DNA of 64,000 nucleotides from positions 1 through 64,000 of the forward strand of contig JAUQZE010000018.1 of assembly GCA_030587365.1 (NCBI GenBank), given 5' to 3'. This DNA comes from Candidatus Freyarchaeota archaeon. Lineage in GTDB: Archaea; Asgardarchaeota; Jordiarchaeia; Jordiarchaeales; Jordiarchaeaceae. This document shows, piece by piece, positions 17,091 through 25,125 of this stretch. The notes below the pieces were generated by a model that saw only the letters and a list, made by a program, of their open reading frames with translations, had not been told where the DNA came from and searched no databases. A program made the position numbers and the translations under genes. Within the stretch, counting starts at the first letter, position 1. Every line of letters begins with the position of its first letter.

Positions 17091-17672
17091 TTATTTCTGC
17101 AAAATTAGTAATGAGGATCTCTCAATACAGTATCTCATTAGAGCGCCGACACGAGAACTCCATTCATCCGAATCACAAATTGTGTTTAACTCGGTTTCTG
17201 TGATTTGGAAAAAACTACGAATTTTATCAAATTTTTCTTTGTTATTAATCGATAAAACATCCTCATTCTCCAAACCTTTGGTTAATAACAAAACTTTTTT
17301 ATGAACCTCATTAAGAAGATCCCGAGAATTACCTATCAAGATAACTCCAATGTTTCTAGTTTCAGGCTTTACTCCAAAGTTCTTTACTGCTACATTAATC
17401 TGTCTTTGACCAGAAGTGTAGAGTAAGCATTCAACAGACAAGCTGTTTGAAATATTTTTACCATAACTAAAGGCTCTCAGAGCATTCAAAGCACTAAAAA
17501 AAAGATGCTCCCAAGAAGCGATTAGGGAAGAATCGAAAAATTGTATAGCCACACCTGTTTCTCCGCTTAACTCATTAATATTATTAAGGAGGAGAGATAC
17601 ATCAAATCCTTGTGTTTCCAAGCCGAAAACCACTATAAAACGACGACACTCCTCGACACTTTTGATTATCAT
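17091..17672 (-). CDS. cgi121: KEOPS complex subunit Cgi121
   Basis: A 193-residue protein with the Cgi121/TPRKB signatures: IQFFDSSLIASWEHLFFSAL (about residues 42-61), then FSYGKNISNSLSVECLLYTSG and RQINVAVKNFGVKPE. Cgi121 binds the tRNA 3' end and helps KEOPS transfer threonylcarbamoyl to A37. The neighbour TsaC makes the donor and Pcc1 (20318) is the dimerising KEOPS subunit, so three t6A genes lie within 4.2 kb. Kae1/Bud32 are not in the window. Confidence 0.85.
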   Translation of the reverse strand: MIIKSVEECRRFIVVFGLETQGFDVSLLLNNINELSGETGVAIQFFDSSLIASWEHLFFSALNALRAFSYGKNISNSLSVECLLYTSGQRQINVAVKNFGVKPETRNIGVILIGNSRDLLNEVHKKVLLLTKGLENEDVLSINNKEKFDKIRSFFQITETELNTICDSDEWSSRVGALMRYCIERSSLLILQK

Positions 17673-17733
17673 TCAGGCTTACTCCTTCTACTCATTGAAA
17701 AGCGTATAAAACCAAAAATAAAACGCAATTTAA

Positions 17734-18357
17734 TCATTTTTTGTATACGGAATATTTTTCGATTACCTTCATCCAATCCATAAAGTACTTAATATACTTG
17801 GGTTGGACTTTAGTCCGTACAAGCTCCTTTTTAATTTCCTCTGAACTTTTACCTTCTTTTTCCAATTTTCTGGCGATGCTTTTTATTGTTTCAAAAATCT
17901 CCCAGGGATAAATAATCCATGCGTCGGTCTCAGAAACATAATAGTTTGGGCGGACTATGGATTTTGGTTTCAGATGCAGAGTTGAAATCTTTAACTCAGA
18001 TACACCCTTGCTCCTTAGGTAATCTGCAGCAACTTTAAGACTTTTACCAGTATCCGCTACATCATCGCAAAGTAATACCTTCTTTCCCCTAACTTCCATC
18101 GAAATTTCTTGAGTTATACAAGGACGACCCCGCGTTAAAAGTACATCCTCATAAAATTCCACTCGAATATTTCCTAGCTCCCTTATGTCTAGAAGATCGG
18201 ATAGTATACGCGCGACAATCAATCCACCACGAGCAATACCAACTATTGAATCAGGTCTATAATTTTCATCAATAATTTTTTTCGCTAATTTTAACTGCAA
18301 GTCGTAGACCTCATCCCAACTAGGAGCAATGTATTCCACCTTATCCAATAAAAACAC
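17734..18357 (-). CDS. Purine-type phosphoribosyltransferase
   Basis: A 207-residue type I phosphoribosyltransferase with the PRPP-binding loop KVLLCDDVADTGKSLKVA near residue 95, and an upstream SIVGIARGGLIVARILSDLL. The C-terminal extension (YYVSETDAWIIYPWEIFET) is typical of archaeal hypoxanthine/xanthine-guanine phosphoribosyltransferase-like proteins, where the Trp-Pro segment stacks on the base. It salvages a purine base onto PRPP. The exact base is not readable from sequence. Confidence 0.82.
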   Translation of the reverse strand: MFLLDKVEYIAPSWDEVYDLQLKLAKKIIDENYRPDSIVGIARGGLIVARILSDLLDIRELGNIRVEFYEDVLLTRGRPCITQEISMEVRGKKVLLCDDVADTGKSLKVAADYLRSKGVSELKISTLHLKPKSIVRPNYYVSETDAWIIYPWEIFETIKSIARKLEKEGKSSEEIKKELVRTKVQPKYIKYFMDWMKVIEKYSVYKK

Positions 18358-18482
18358 CCTAAAACCAAGTTACAATTCATTTTTTAAATGTTCATACACT
18401 TCAATATTTTGAAAAAATAAACTAATTTTATATTATTATAATTTGGTTTATAATATAATATAGTATATATCATATATAAAAT

Positions 18483-18626
18483 ATGTTACTTGTGTTCATT
18501 GAGGTTCTGTTTAAAGCAATAGCAACGATTCTAACGTTTCCAGTAATTGCAGTCCCACTAGGAATTATATGCATTATGCAGGGAATACTACTGTTAATTG
18601 GAAGCACACTGGGAAACTTTATTTGA
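18483..18626 (+). CDS. Small hydrophobic membrane protein, 47 residues
   Basis: A small ORF starting MLLVFIEVLFKAIATILTFP and ending GSTLGNFI, almost entirely hydrophobic with one Lys and one Glu near the N-terminus: one or two membrane segments. It lies in an otherwise empty 290-bp gap and is preceded by very AT-rich sequence with several TATA-like stretches (18430-18480), so a leaderless transcript is possible. No homologue recognised. The composition is more protein-like than random AT-rich DNA, but this is moderate evidence only. Confidence 0.4.
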   Translation: MLLVFIEVLFKAIATILTFPVIAVPLGIICIMQGILLLIGSTLGNFI

Positions 18627-18644
18627 AAAGTTACTCCGAGCCCT

Positions 18645-19643
18645 TTAATCTATCGGGGCAGGTGGCGCGTTTTCTAGTTGTTTTTTGATTAGTTTCAATA
18701 AATGGTTAATAGCCTTAGTGTAATTATCCTTTCCATTAAACCCTGCGGCAGTTGAGTGTCCTCCTCCCATTCCTTCTACTATTGTGCCTAACTCTTCCAT
18801 TAGTTTTCCTAAATGAATACCTGTTTTTTTGTGGATGTTTTGTGTGGCTCTAGCACTTATTCTAATTTCGTTCTTTCTTTCAGCGCCAACAATTGCTATG
18901 TCTGCGCCAGTTTCGATAAGCGCTCTGCAGGCGCTAGCTTCGTAGGCACTTACATTCGAAACGGCAATTAACCAATTTCTAACATCGCTTATTTGTGCTC
19001 TGTTAATAGCTTTTAGCCGTGCTATCCTTTCTGATCTAGGCATCAGAATGCGAAGCCTTTCAACTACAGAGGTATAATCAGCCCCCGCGTCAATAAGATC
19101 CGTAGCAGCTTTGAAAGTGGAAGCATTAGCCAGAAGGAAATGTTTACTGTCATAGGTTATTCCAATGAGTAAAGCCATTGCAGTATCGGGGCTCGGTTTA
19201 ATACCTGCCTCCTTAAAAAGATTGTATACGATTTCTGCGGTTGAAGAAGAAGTTTCATCGATTACCACATATTTGGTGATTTGGGTGGTGGAGAGGTGAG
19301 GCGTGTGGTGATCAATAAACATTATCGGTTTCGAAAGAGTAGACACTGAGCGGTAGCAACCCAATTGCTCAACATTATTGGTATCAACGATTATGAAGGC
19401 ATCAAATAGTTCTATGTTGAAATTTTTGGCTAGAGGTATCTGAAGGTCTTCCAAGATACCGTTAGAAATTTTGTTTAAATCATCCGAACCTATTAGCAAC
19501 TCAATTCCGGGAAAAAGGTGTGCAACCAGATTTTTGATGGCATAAGCACTGCATAACGCGTCAGGATCCGCATTTTGATGACAAAGAATCAAAATTTTTT
19601 TGTGATGACTCTTAAAGAAGGTCTCAAATATATTCAGGGCCAA
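18645..19643 (-). CDS. DHH-family phosphoesterase (DHH-DHHA1, RecJ-like/Nrn-like)
   Basis: A 332-residue protein with the DHH motifs in order: CHQNADPDALCSAYAI near residue 22, IIVDTNN near 85, MFIDHHTPH near 108, GITYDSKHF near 165, and the DHHA1 loop EGMGGGHSTAAGF near 298. These enzymes use two metal ions to hydrolyse phosphodiesters of short RNA/DNA, nanoRNAs or cyclic dinucleotides. The start is a TTG inside the last codons of the DUF3194 gene (10-bp overlap). It is the last gene of the superoperon running down from psmA, so an RNA-turnover role alongside the exosome is plausible. Confidence 0.85.
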   Translation of the reverse strand: MALNIFETFFKSHHKKILILCHQNADPDALCSAYAIKNLVAHLFPGIELLIGSDDLNKISNGILEDLQIPLAKNFNIELFDAFIIVDTNNVEQLGCYRSVSTLSKPIMFIDHHTPHLSTTQITKYVVIDETSSSTAEIVYNLFKEAGIKPSPDTAMALLIGITYDSKHFLLANASTFKAATDLIDAGADYTSVVERLRILMPRSERIARLKAINRAQISDVRNWLIAVSNVSAYEASACRALIETGADIAIVGAERKNEIRISARATQNIHKKTGIHLGKLMEELGTIVEGMGGGHSTAAGFNGKDNYTKAINHLLKLIKKQLENAPPAPID

Positions 19644-19936
19644 CGTGATAACCCTAATAACTTTTTGTCAATAGAATTAATAGCGAATCTTAAAGCTTCT
19701 TCTGCTAAATTTTTATTATCTTCTTCAGATAAAGAAGCAGTTTCTAGGTTTACTTCGATGGTTAGATTCGTTGCTTTTTCTATTCCAATCTTCACTATGA
19801 TTTCCAGTTGAGTAATTTCCTTCTTAGGACATTTTGAATAAATATATTTTCGTATCTCACTCTCAGCAAAAACGCATAATTCTTCAAGATCTTCGATTGA
19901 TAAATTTTTTAGATCCGCTTTCTTTTCGTCACTCAT
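19634..19936 (-). CDS. DUF3194 family protein
   Basis: A 100-residue acidic protein beginning MSDEKKADLKNLSIEDLEEL, with a beta-rich middle (EIIVKIGIEKATNLTIEVNL). Its position directly after prefoldin beta and its length fit DUF3194, a small archaeal family of unknown function found at this place in many genomes. The assignment rests mainly on conserved neighbourhood. Confidence 0.65.
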   Translation of the reverse strand: MSDEKKADLKNLSIEDLEELCVFAESEIRKYIYSKCPKKEITQLEIIVKIGIEKATNLTIEVNLETASLSEEDNKNLAEEALRFAINSIDKKLLGLSRWP

Positions 19937-19937
19937 T

Positions 19938-20312
19938 TTAGCCCGCCGGGCTTAAATCTCTTTGCTGGAGTGTTTCTTGCACTTTTGCTCGCATTTCTTC
20001 TAGTTGTTTTTTTGAACGCTCTTCCTGTCTCTGTAGAGTTTTTACTCTTAACTCAAGTGTTTCCTTTCTGTCTTTAAGTTCTTCCTTAATTTTTTCTGGT
20101 TTGGCCTTTATTAGCAATGTTCCAACCATTTTGTACACATCGTTTCCTTGTTCTATTTTTTCAAGTTCACTTAAAGCTTGTTCTGTTTCTTTTAGCTGTA
20201 TTTCAGATTGATTTCTTTGAGCGATAATTATTTCCAATTTTTGTTGCAGTTGTTGCAGCATCGAGATTTGATGCTGCACCTGTGGGGGTAGTTCGCTTCC
20301 TGACAATGACAC
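19938..20312 (-). CDS. pfdB: Prefoldin beta subunit
   Basis: A 124-residue coiled-coil protein: two long helices (QHQISMLQQLQQKLEIIIAQ and TLELRVKTLQRQEERSKKQL) separated by a beta-hairpin with the prefoldin hallmark DVYKMVGTLLIKAKPEKI. Four beta and two alpha subunits form a jellyfish-shaped holdase that passes unfolded chains to the thermosome. It lies 5 bp downstream of pcc1. Confidence 0.92.
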   Translation of the reverse strand: MSLSGSELPPQVQHQISMLQQLQQKLEIIIAQRNQSEIQLKETEQALSELEKIEQGNDVYKMVGTLLIKAKPEKIKEELKDRKETLELRVKTLQRQEERSKKQLEEMRAKVQETLQQRDLSPAG

Positions 20313-20317
20313 TCCTC

Positions 20318-20563
20318 CTAAATAAGTTCATTAATGTCATAAATCACTTTTAACCATCTGAGATACGAGTTTAATGCTGCTCTGAGCGCAACCGTATCTT
20401 CAGCCTCAATTTCTAAGCTTATAATGTCTCCATCTCTTTTTAATTTACCTCTATAGCGTTCATTAGGGCCAGAAATAATTTCAGGCAAAAGAGATTTAGA
20501 AGCAACCTCTGATAGGTTTGAGGGAAAAATAGTTTCTATAACCGCTTTTGCCTTAGTTTTCAT
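20318..20563 (-). CDS. pcc1: KEOPS complex subunit Pcc1
   Basis: An 81-residue KEOPS dimerisation subunit. GPNERYRGKLKRDGDIISLE followed by IEAEDTVALRAALNSYLRWL is the usual Pcc1 pattern. Pcc1 bridges two Kae1 proteins in t6A synthesis. A TATA-like ATTTAAATA (20595-20603) sits about 35 bp before its ATG, so this part of the superoperon probably has its own near-leaderless promoter. Confidence 0.87.
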   Translation of the reverse strand: MKTKAKAVIETIFPSNLSEVASKSLLPEIISGPNERYRGKLKRDGDIISLEIEAEDTVALRAALNSYLRWLKVIYDINELI

Positions 20564-20594
20564 TAAAATTCGTCTCCAAATATTTTCAGCCAGA

Positions 20595-20603
20595 ATTTAA
20601 ATA
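20595..20603 (-). promoter_or_regulatory. TATA box for pcc1-pfdB-DUF3194-DHH
   Basis: On the minus strand TATTTAAAT stands 32-40 bp upstream of the pcc1 ATG, the usual archaeal distance for a nearly leaderless transcript. Confidence 0.5.
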
Positions 20604-20611
20604 CCAAAATT

Positions 20612-20755
20612 TCACTATACATGCCGAGGCAACTTTTATGAGAGTTTCAAAAGGAATATCGTGTTTGGTGCTAAGAGAGCGTTATGTGATTTATGATGTA
20701 TTTTTATGCTCCCCAATTGAGAATTAAAAAGCGTCTTAATCTCGGCATAGAGATT
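20612..20755. other. Possible structured RNA or regulatory region between eL43 and pcc1
   Basis: A gene-free stretch in a tightly packed operon. An 8-bp inverted repeat, ATGCCGAG (about 20620) and CTCGGCAT (about 20743), brackets some 115 bp and could close a stem. Many archaea have the RNA polymerase subunit gene rpoP here; I find no Cys-rich 45-residue frame, so rpoP is not present at this place. Confidence 0.3.
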
Positions 20756-20768
20756 GTATATATTTAGA

Positions 20769-21056
20769 CTACTGTTTCGGTTCTTTCTCCGAGCTATAAG
20801 TAATTGTCTCTATAGCTCTTCCTTTTTCTTTACCTAAGGGAGTAACAGGGAGATAAGCCCCTCCTGTAAAGGTATATCCACATTTTCTGCAAGACCAAAT
20901 ACCACCAGATATTCGCTTAACAGCTTTGGTATCGCATCGTGGGCACTTATGAGGCTTATTTATGTCTTCTAAAATTGTTTTTACTCTCTTTCTCACTTTT
21001 GTTCCGTATCTTGTTCCGAATCTACCAGCAATTCCAACCTTTTTGGTTCTTGGCAT
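20769..21056 (-). CDS. rpl37ae: Ribosomal protein eL43 (L37Ae)
   Basis: A 95-residue large-subunit zinc ribosomal protein: MPRTKKVGIAGRFGTRYGTK, then a C4 zinc ribbon CPRCDTKAVKRISGGIWSC with RKCGYTFTGGAYLP. Length and motifs are normal. It lies directly after rrp42 (2 bp), as in the standard archaeal exosome operon. Confidence 0.95.
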   Translation of the reverse strand: MPRTKKVGIAGRFGTRYGTKVRKRVKTILEDINKPHKCPRCDTKAVKRISGGIWSCRKCGYTFTGGAYLPVTPLGKEKGRAIETITYSSEKEPKQ

Positions 21057-21058
21057 TA

Positions 21059-21874
21059 TTAGGCCTCCCTTTTCAAAATAGGGGAAATATATTTTTCCCT
21101 AATTTCTTTTGACATATTTTCCGCTAAATCTACAGCTTTGTAAATATCAGGGGTAGTTAATGCTCCACGTTCTCCTTTTTGCATGGCTACAAGGTTGCCA
21201 CCCACATCGTAAACTAAAGTAATTCGAGCGTCCATAACGTTTTCTTCTTCTAATATAGGGTCTATACACAGTTGGTCGTCTATCTTTGCGAAAGTTAAGG
21301 AAACGGGTATGTTATTCACTGGTAGAGGTATTTTCTCATCAAGTTTTTTTACCTTTCCATCCTCTACTTCAGTTTTTGGAATCCTAGTCGTAAGTAAAGC
21401 GCTAACAGCTGCTAGAGAGGCGGCGTCAAATAGATTTCCGCCATGATCAATAATATAAATGTCTACAAAGATAATCCACACTTTTTCGTTAGGAATTATA
21501 CAGAGTTTATCTACATCTACCATTTTAGATTCCCGAACACCTCTATCAACAACTCTTGCTAATTCGATAGATTCTTCATTGGGTGGGCCTGGTTCAAAGT
21601 AGGGAGAGGCCATTGGTACGAATTCTGAAGCGCATGTTACGACTCCCGAGTTAGGAGTGTCAGGGTAGGGTGCTCCAATCTCTGCACTCACTCCTACGAT
21701 AACCTTTGTGTTACCTATAGTTACTCTAGCTGAGCCACTAGCTTTCTCCACTATTCCGCATTCAATAGTAATTGGACGTATCTCCTTCAATCCACGACCG
21801 TCTACTCTACTTTCTCTACCTACAAGTGATCTAATGTATTTTGATTCAATTTCCGAGATAAGACTGTGAGGCAT
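21059..21874 (-). CDS. rrp42: Exosome subunit Rrp42 (non-catalytic RNase PH-like)
   Basis: A 271-residue RNase PH-fold protein: RSLVGRESRVDGRGLKEIRP, the RNA-facing EFVPMASPYFEPGPPNEESI, then LCIIPNEKVWIIFVDIYIID. Rrp42 alternates with Rrp41 in the hexameric ring of the archaeal exosome; it shapes the active site without carrying the catalytic Asp. Three bases separate it from rrp41. Confidence 0.95.
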   Translation of the reverse strand: MPHSLISEIESKYIRSLVGRESRVDGRGLKEIRPITIECGIVEKASGSARVTIGNTKVIVGVSAEIGAPYPDTPNSGVVTCASEFVPMASPYFEPGPPNEESIELARVVDRGVRESKMVDVDKLCIIPNEKVWIIFVDIYIIDHGGNLFDAASLAAVSALLTTRIPKTEVEDGKVKKLDEKIPLPVNNIPVSLTFAKIDDQLCIDPILEEENVMDARITLVYDVGGNLVAMQKGERGALTTPDIYKAVDLAENMSKEIREKYISPILKREA

Positions 21875-21877
21875 TTT

Positions 21878-22663
21878 TTAACCTCCATTATCTTGTTCGT
21901 TCTCCTCTTCTGAGAATTCCTCTTGAATGCTAATATACTTTTGTATCAGAACTTCCCTTTGCATTTCGTAAATTTTACGACAACCCTTTAAAGCTAGTTC
22001 ATAGGCTTCGACAAATTCCTGTTTATTCATGAAACCGTCCATCTGTATTAGTGTAATTAAATTTTTTCTAGGCATCATGGCAACAGGTAAGTCTGCCTGC
22101 CCACTTTTATCCTCCATGTCATTCAAATCAAGAGCTATTTTTCCATCTATCTTTCCGGCAGCACAAGCCGCTACCAAATCACGCAAGGGAATCCCGGCAT
22201 CGGCTAAGGCTAAGGAAGCAGCAGTTATACTCGAACATCTGGTACCACCGTCGGCTTGGATTACTTGTATATAAACATCTATGGAAGCTCTCGGATAGTA
22301 TTTCAGAAAAACCGCGGGGGCAAGAGATTCGGTTATGACTTTTGAAAGTTCTGTTTCTCTACGTGATGGCGCTGGGCTTTTCCTCTCTTCCACGGAAAAG
22401 GTAGCCATTCTATAAATACATTGAAGTAAAGCCTCGTCAGGTTGTGCAAGATGGCGAGGGTGTAGCTCACGTGGACCATAAACCGCTGCAAGAATCTTAC
22501 TTTTTCCCTGTTCTATGTATGCAGAGCCATCAGCTCTTGAGAGAACTCCCACTTCCAATTTAATTGGTCGAATTTCATCTAATCTTCTTTTATCAAGTCT
22601 CAAATTATCCTCATTTAATAGCTTAATCGGGGAGATAATATGAGGTTCTTCCACTTTAATCAC
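21878..22663 (-). CDS. rrp41: Exosome subunit Rrp41 (catalytic RNase PH-like)
   Basis: A 261-residue phosphorolytic subunit. RLDKRRLDEIRPIKLEVGVL opens the RNase PH fold; YGPRELHPRHLAQPDEALLQ and RRETELSKVITESLAPAVF carry the basic RNA-binding residues; MEDKSGQADLPVAMMP contains the conserved Asp region for phosphate-dependent 3' degradation or tailing. The C-terminus is acidic. Upstream rrp4 supplies the RNA-binding cap. Confidence 0.95.
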   Translation of the reverse strand: MIKVEEPHIISPIKLLNEDNLRLDKRRLDEIRPIKLEVGVLSRADGSAYIEQGKSKILAAVYGPRELHPRHLAQPDEALLQCIYRMATFSVEERKSPAPSRRETELSKVITESLAPAVFLKYYPRASIDVYIQVIQADGGTRCSSITAASLALADAGIPLRDLVAACAAGKIDGKIALDLNDMEDKSGQADLPVAMMPRKNLITLIQMDGFMNKQEFVEAYELALKGCRKIYEMQREVLIQKYISIQEEFSEEENEQDNGG

Positions 22664-22673
22664 CTAACAAAAT

Positions 22674-23369
22674 TTACTTATGAATTAAATCTCTAATCCT
22701 ATCAGTTAAACCGGGGGTATGGGCCTCTCGTTCAATCTGTCTTATAGCCTTAATAACTCTCTCTTCTTCTTCGAAACTCTTGCCAGAGACCCAAATTATC
22801 CCGTTCTGGCCAATAGTAATCTGACATCTAGTTTCTTTTTTGATCATATTTATCATTGAACCCTTACGTCCAATCAAACGCGGAATTTTAGTGGGTAACA
22901 TCTCTACCAGATATCCGCCTTGAAGTTTACCGAGGCCATGCTCTTTTGTGGTCAGCAAAGGAGTCCGTGTTCGGTCAAAGGACATTATTTTAGCAACTAG
23001 CGTGTCTCCTACGTCGAAATATCGGCGAAGGTCGTCTTTCAAAGGGTCCATACGTCGTTCAAAAACGTTTACAGGATGCATTGTAGCTTGGTATGGTGAA
23101 TGTATATCAATTCTCCATGAAGTCATCTTTACGTCTATAACCTTACCTATAACCACATCACCGGCTTTTGGAATATATGCTCCCTCAAAAGCAACAACTT
23201 GTACAATTTTACCTTTCGCCTCTGCTAAACCCACTACAGAGGAGTAAATATAGTTACCTTCTCTGAAGGTACCTTCACCGGATTTATATCCACCCTCGGC
23301 AAGTAACTCCCCAGGCACTACTATTTTCCTATTTTTAAAATGTAATGACAAAGAGAAACCACCTTTCAT
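22674..23369 (-). CDS. rrp4: Exosome cap subunit Rrp4 (S1-KH)
   Basis: A 231-residue exosome cap protein: an N-terminal beta domain (VVPGELLAEGGYKSGEGTF), an S1 domain (PKAGDVVIGKVIDVKMTSW) and a KH domain with IPRLIGRKGSMINMIKKETR then ITIGQNGIIWVSG. It recruits RNA to the Rrp41-Rrp42 ring. It overlaps the SBDS gene by four bases. Confidence 0.93.
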   Translation of the reverse strand: MKGGFSLSLHFKNRKIVVPGELLAEGGYKSGEGTFREGNYIYSSVVGLAEAKGKIVQVVAFEGAYIPKAGDVVIGKVIDVKMTSWRIDIHSPYQATMHPVNVFERRMDPLKDDLRRYFDVGDTLVAKIMSFDRTRTPLLTTKEHGLGKLQGGYLVEMLPTKIPRLIGRKGSMINMIKKETRCQITIGQNGIIWVSGKSFEEEERVIKAIRQIEREAHTPGLTDRIRDLIHK

Positions 23370-24094
23370 TCTTTAATGAATTTTACTTCTGCTTTTCCCC
23401 TAGTTTGGTTATTTAACGCTTCTATAAATTTACCCCTAAGACCCGCAGGAATTTCCATCATAGCAATCCAGGAACCATCACTCTGCCATTCGTCCTTTGT
23501 TACGGTTCCAAAACGTTCTACGATGCTATATCCCTTACCTGAAAATTCGGGTGGAAACTTAACAGCCAGTCTTAAGAGCTCCATTCTTATCGGTATTATT
23601 GGCTGAATCATTTTTAGTACGTCTTTCGCCTGCTCCTCGGGACTTCTCCATAAGTCGATTGAAACCTTTGCCTCTTCCATAGCTCGTTCGATTCTTGCTG
23701 GAGGATGAGGAAGACCGGTCTGGGGATTAATACAATTCCGAGCAAGAATGTTAATTATTTGCATTTTTTTGTTAATAAGTATCTCCCTACGCTGTTCCGT
23801 AGTGAGTTGTATAAATCCCTTTTTCAGTATAATCGGAGCGATTTTATTTATATCAGTTGTTTCAAAAATTTCCAGTAGTTTACCCTCAGTTGCTTTAAGA
23901 CCTTTATGCGCATCTTCAAAGATGTCGAAACTTTTTAGTACCTCCGATAGTTCAACATTCTGGCCGCGGCGATAATCCCAAGCCCTATTGGGATTAACAA
24001 GAATCTCAAATCGTTCCCCACGGGTCTCTAAACGAGCTATTACAGTGTCACCTAAATCAACCCACTTATCGCCTCGAAGAGACATAAATATCAT
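23366..24094 (-). CDS. sbds: SBDS ribosome maturation protein
   Basis: A 242-residue protein of three domains: an N-terminal FYSH domain (LETRGERFEILVNPNRAWDY and QRREILINKKMQIINILARN), a helical middle (PHPPARIERAMEEAKVSIDL), and a C-terminal ferredoxin-like domain. SBDS works with EF-2-like GTPases in late 60S/50S maturation. The start is the ATG at 24094 or, more likely, 24085 behind AGGAATG. Its place between psmA and rrp4 is the conserved archaeal order. Confidence 0.94.
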   Translation of the reverse strand: MIFMSLRGDKWVDLGDTVIARLETRGERFEILVNPNRAWDYRRGQNVELSEVLKSFDIFEDAHKGLKATEGKLLEIFETTDINKIAPIILKKGFIQLTTEQRREILINKKMQIINILARNCINPQTGLPHPPARIERAMEEAKVSIDLWRSPEEQAKDVLKMIQPIIPIRMELLRLAVKFPPEFSGKGYSIVERFGTVTKDEWQSDGSWIAMMEIPAGLRGKFIEALNNQTRGKAEVKFIKE

Positions 24095-24096
24095 TC

Positions 24097-24828
24097 CTAA
24101 GTGCTACGAGACTTTCTAATCTCATCGATGTAACCTTGAACCTCGCTAGAAGACAGTCTCTTAAAAATCTTTGATGTAATGTCTACCACTGCAATTTCCA
24201 CTTTTGTAGGATCAAGTTCTGATTCTAACACCTGATTCAAAGCCTTAAGAGAAAGTTTAATAGACTCCTCAAGCCCCATAGCCTGCTTATACTCCTTCTC
24301 CAAAACTTCCTTAGCAGCCTGAGACCCACTACCTATGGCAGCCGCCCAATAAGACCAGTACGTTCCAGAAGGATCGGTCATAAATAGTTTAGGGCCTAGC
24401 TCGTCTACCCCAGCTATCAGGAAAGAAACTCCGAAAGGCCGAACACCTGCATGTTGAGTATACATCTGTTTAGTGTCACCAATATATCTAGTTAAACTTT
24501 CAACATTAATAGGCTCATCATATGTAAGACGATTAACCTGAGCCTGAATTCTAGCTTGATTTACCAGAACACGCGCATCAGCCGTCAGTCCGGCGATTGC
24601 GGTTCCAATGTGCTCATCAATTACAAATATTTTCTCTACGCTCTCGGGATCCTGAAGAGCTAACACACGTTTTTCTACTGCAAGTACTACGCCGTCCTTA
24701 CACCTCACACCAATAGCGGTGGTGCCTCGACGTACAGCCTCGATTGCATACTCCACTTGGAAAAGCCGCCCGTCGGGGGAAAAAATTGTGATGGCACGGT
24801 CGTAGCCTAATCCAGGAGCCGCAAACAT
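24097..24828 (-). CDS. psmA: 20S proteasome alpha subunit
   Basis: A 243-residue alpha subunit. GYDRAITIFSPDGRLFQVE at residues 8-26 is the N-terminal gate motif with Tyr-Asp-Arg; TAIGVRCKDGVVLAVEKRV and GLTADARVLVNQARIQAQ follow. Seven alpha subunits form each end ring of the 20S core and dock the regulatory ATPases. First gene of the superoperon; AT-rich promoter DNA lies upstream. Confidence 0.95.
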   Translation of the reverse strand: MFAAPGLGYDRAITIFSPDGRLFQVEYAIEAVRRGTTAIGVRCKDGVVLAVEKRVLALQDPESVEKIFVIDEHIGTAIAGLTADARVLVNQARIQAQVNRLTYDEPINVESLTRYIGDTKQMYTQHAGVRPFGVSFLIAGVDELGPKLFMTDPSGTYWSYWAAAIGSGSQAAKEVLEKEYKQAMGLEESIKLSLKALNQVLESELDPTKVEIAVVDITSKIFKRLSSSEVQGYIDEIRKSRST

Positions 24829-25125
24829 TACACTTATACCTCCTAGTAACTATTCTTAATACACCAACAAATTTCTGTTAACACTTAACACCAATTTCAC
24901 ACACTACGATAATAATGTATCTATTATACAATTTATATCTTTTATTAAACATATCTTATATGTGTATCCACCACACATTAACATTTTTTAAATATATCTT
25001 AAGCAACAATACTTTCCACAGTTATATATCATTGGGCAGTGCCAAAAAATTTAGTTTTTAGTGAGATATGTTTGCAATTATGTGGATGACTGTGCTATTA
25101 ATGGGCGTTCTATGTATATCTCGTA
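24829..25125. other. Intergenic, promoter of the superoperon
   Basis: About 300 bp of very AT-rich DNA containing the psmA promoter; several TATA-like stretches are present and none can be singled out. A 30-codon frame near 25068 (MFAIMWMTVLLMG) overlaps the end of the next gene and is not accepted. Confidence 0.4.

Noticed and set aside
20564..20768. rpoP (RNA polymerase subunit P) between eL43 and pcc1
   Set aside because: No frame with the CxxC zinc motif of RpoP on the minus strand.
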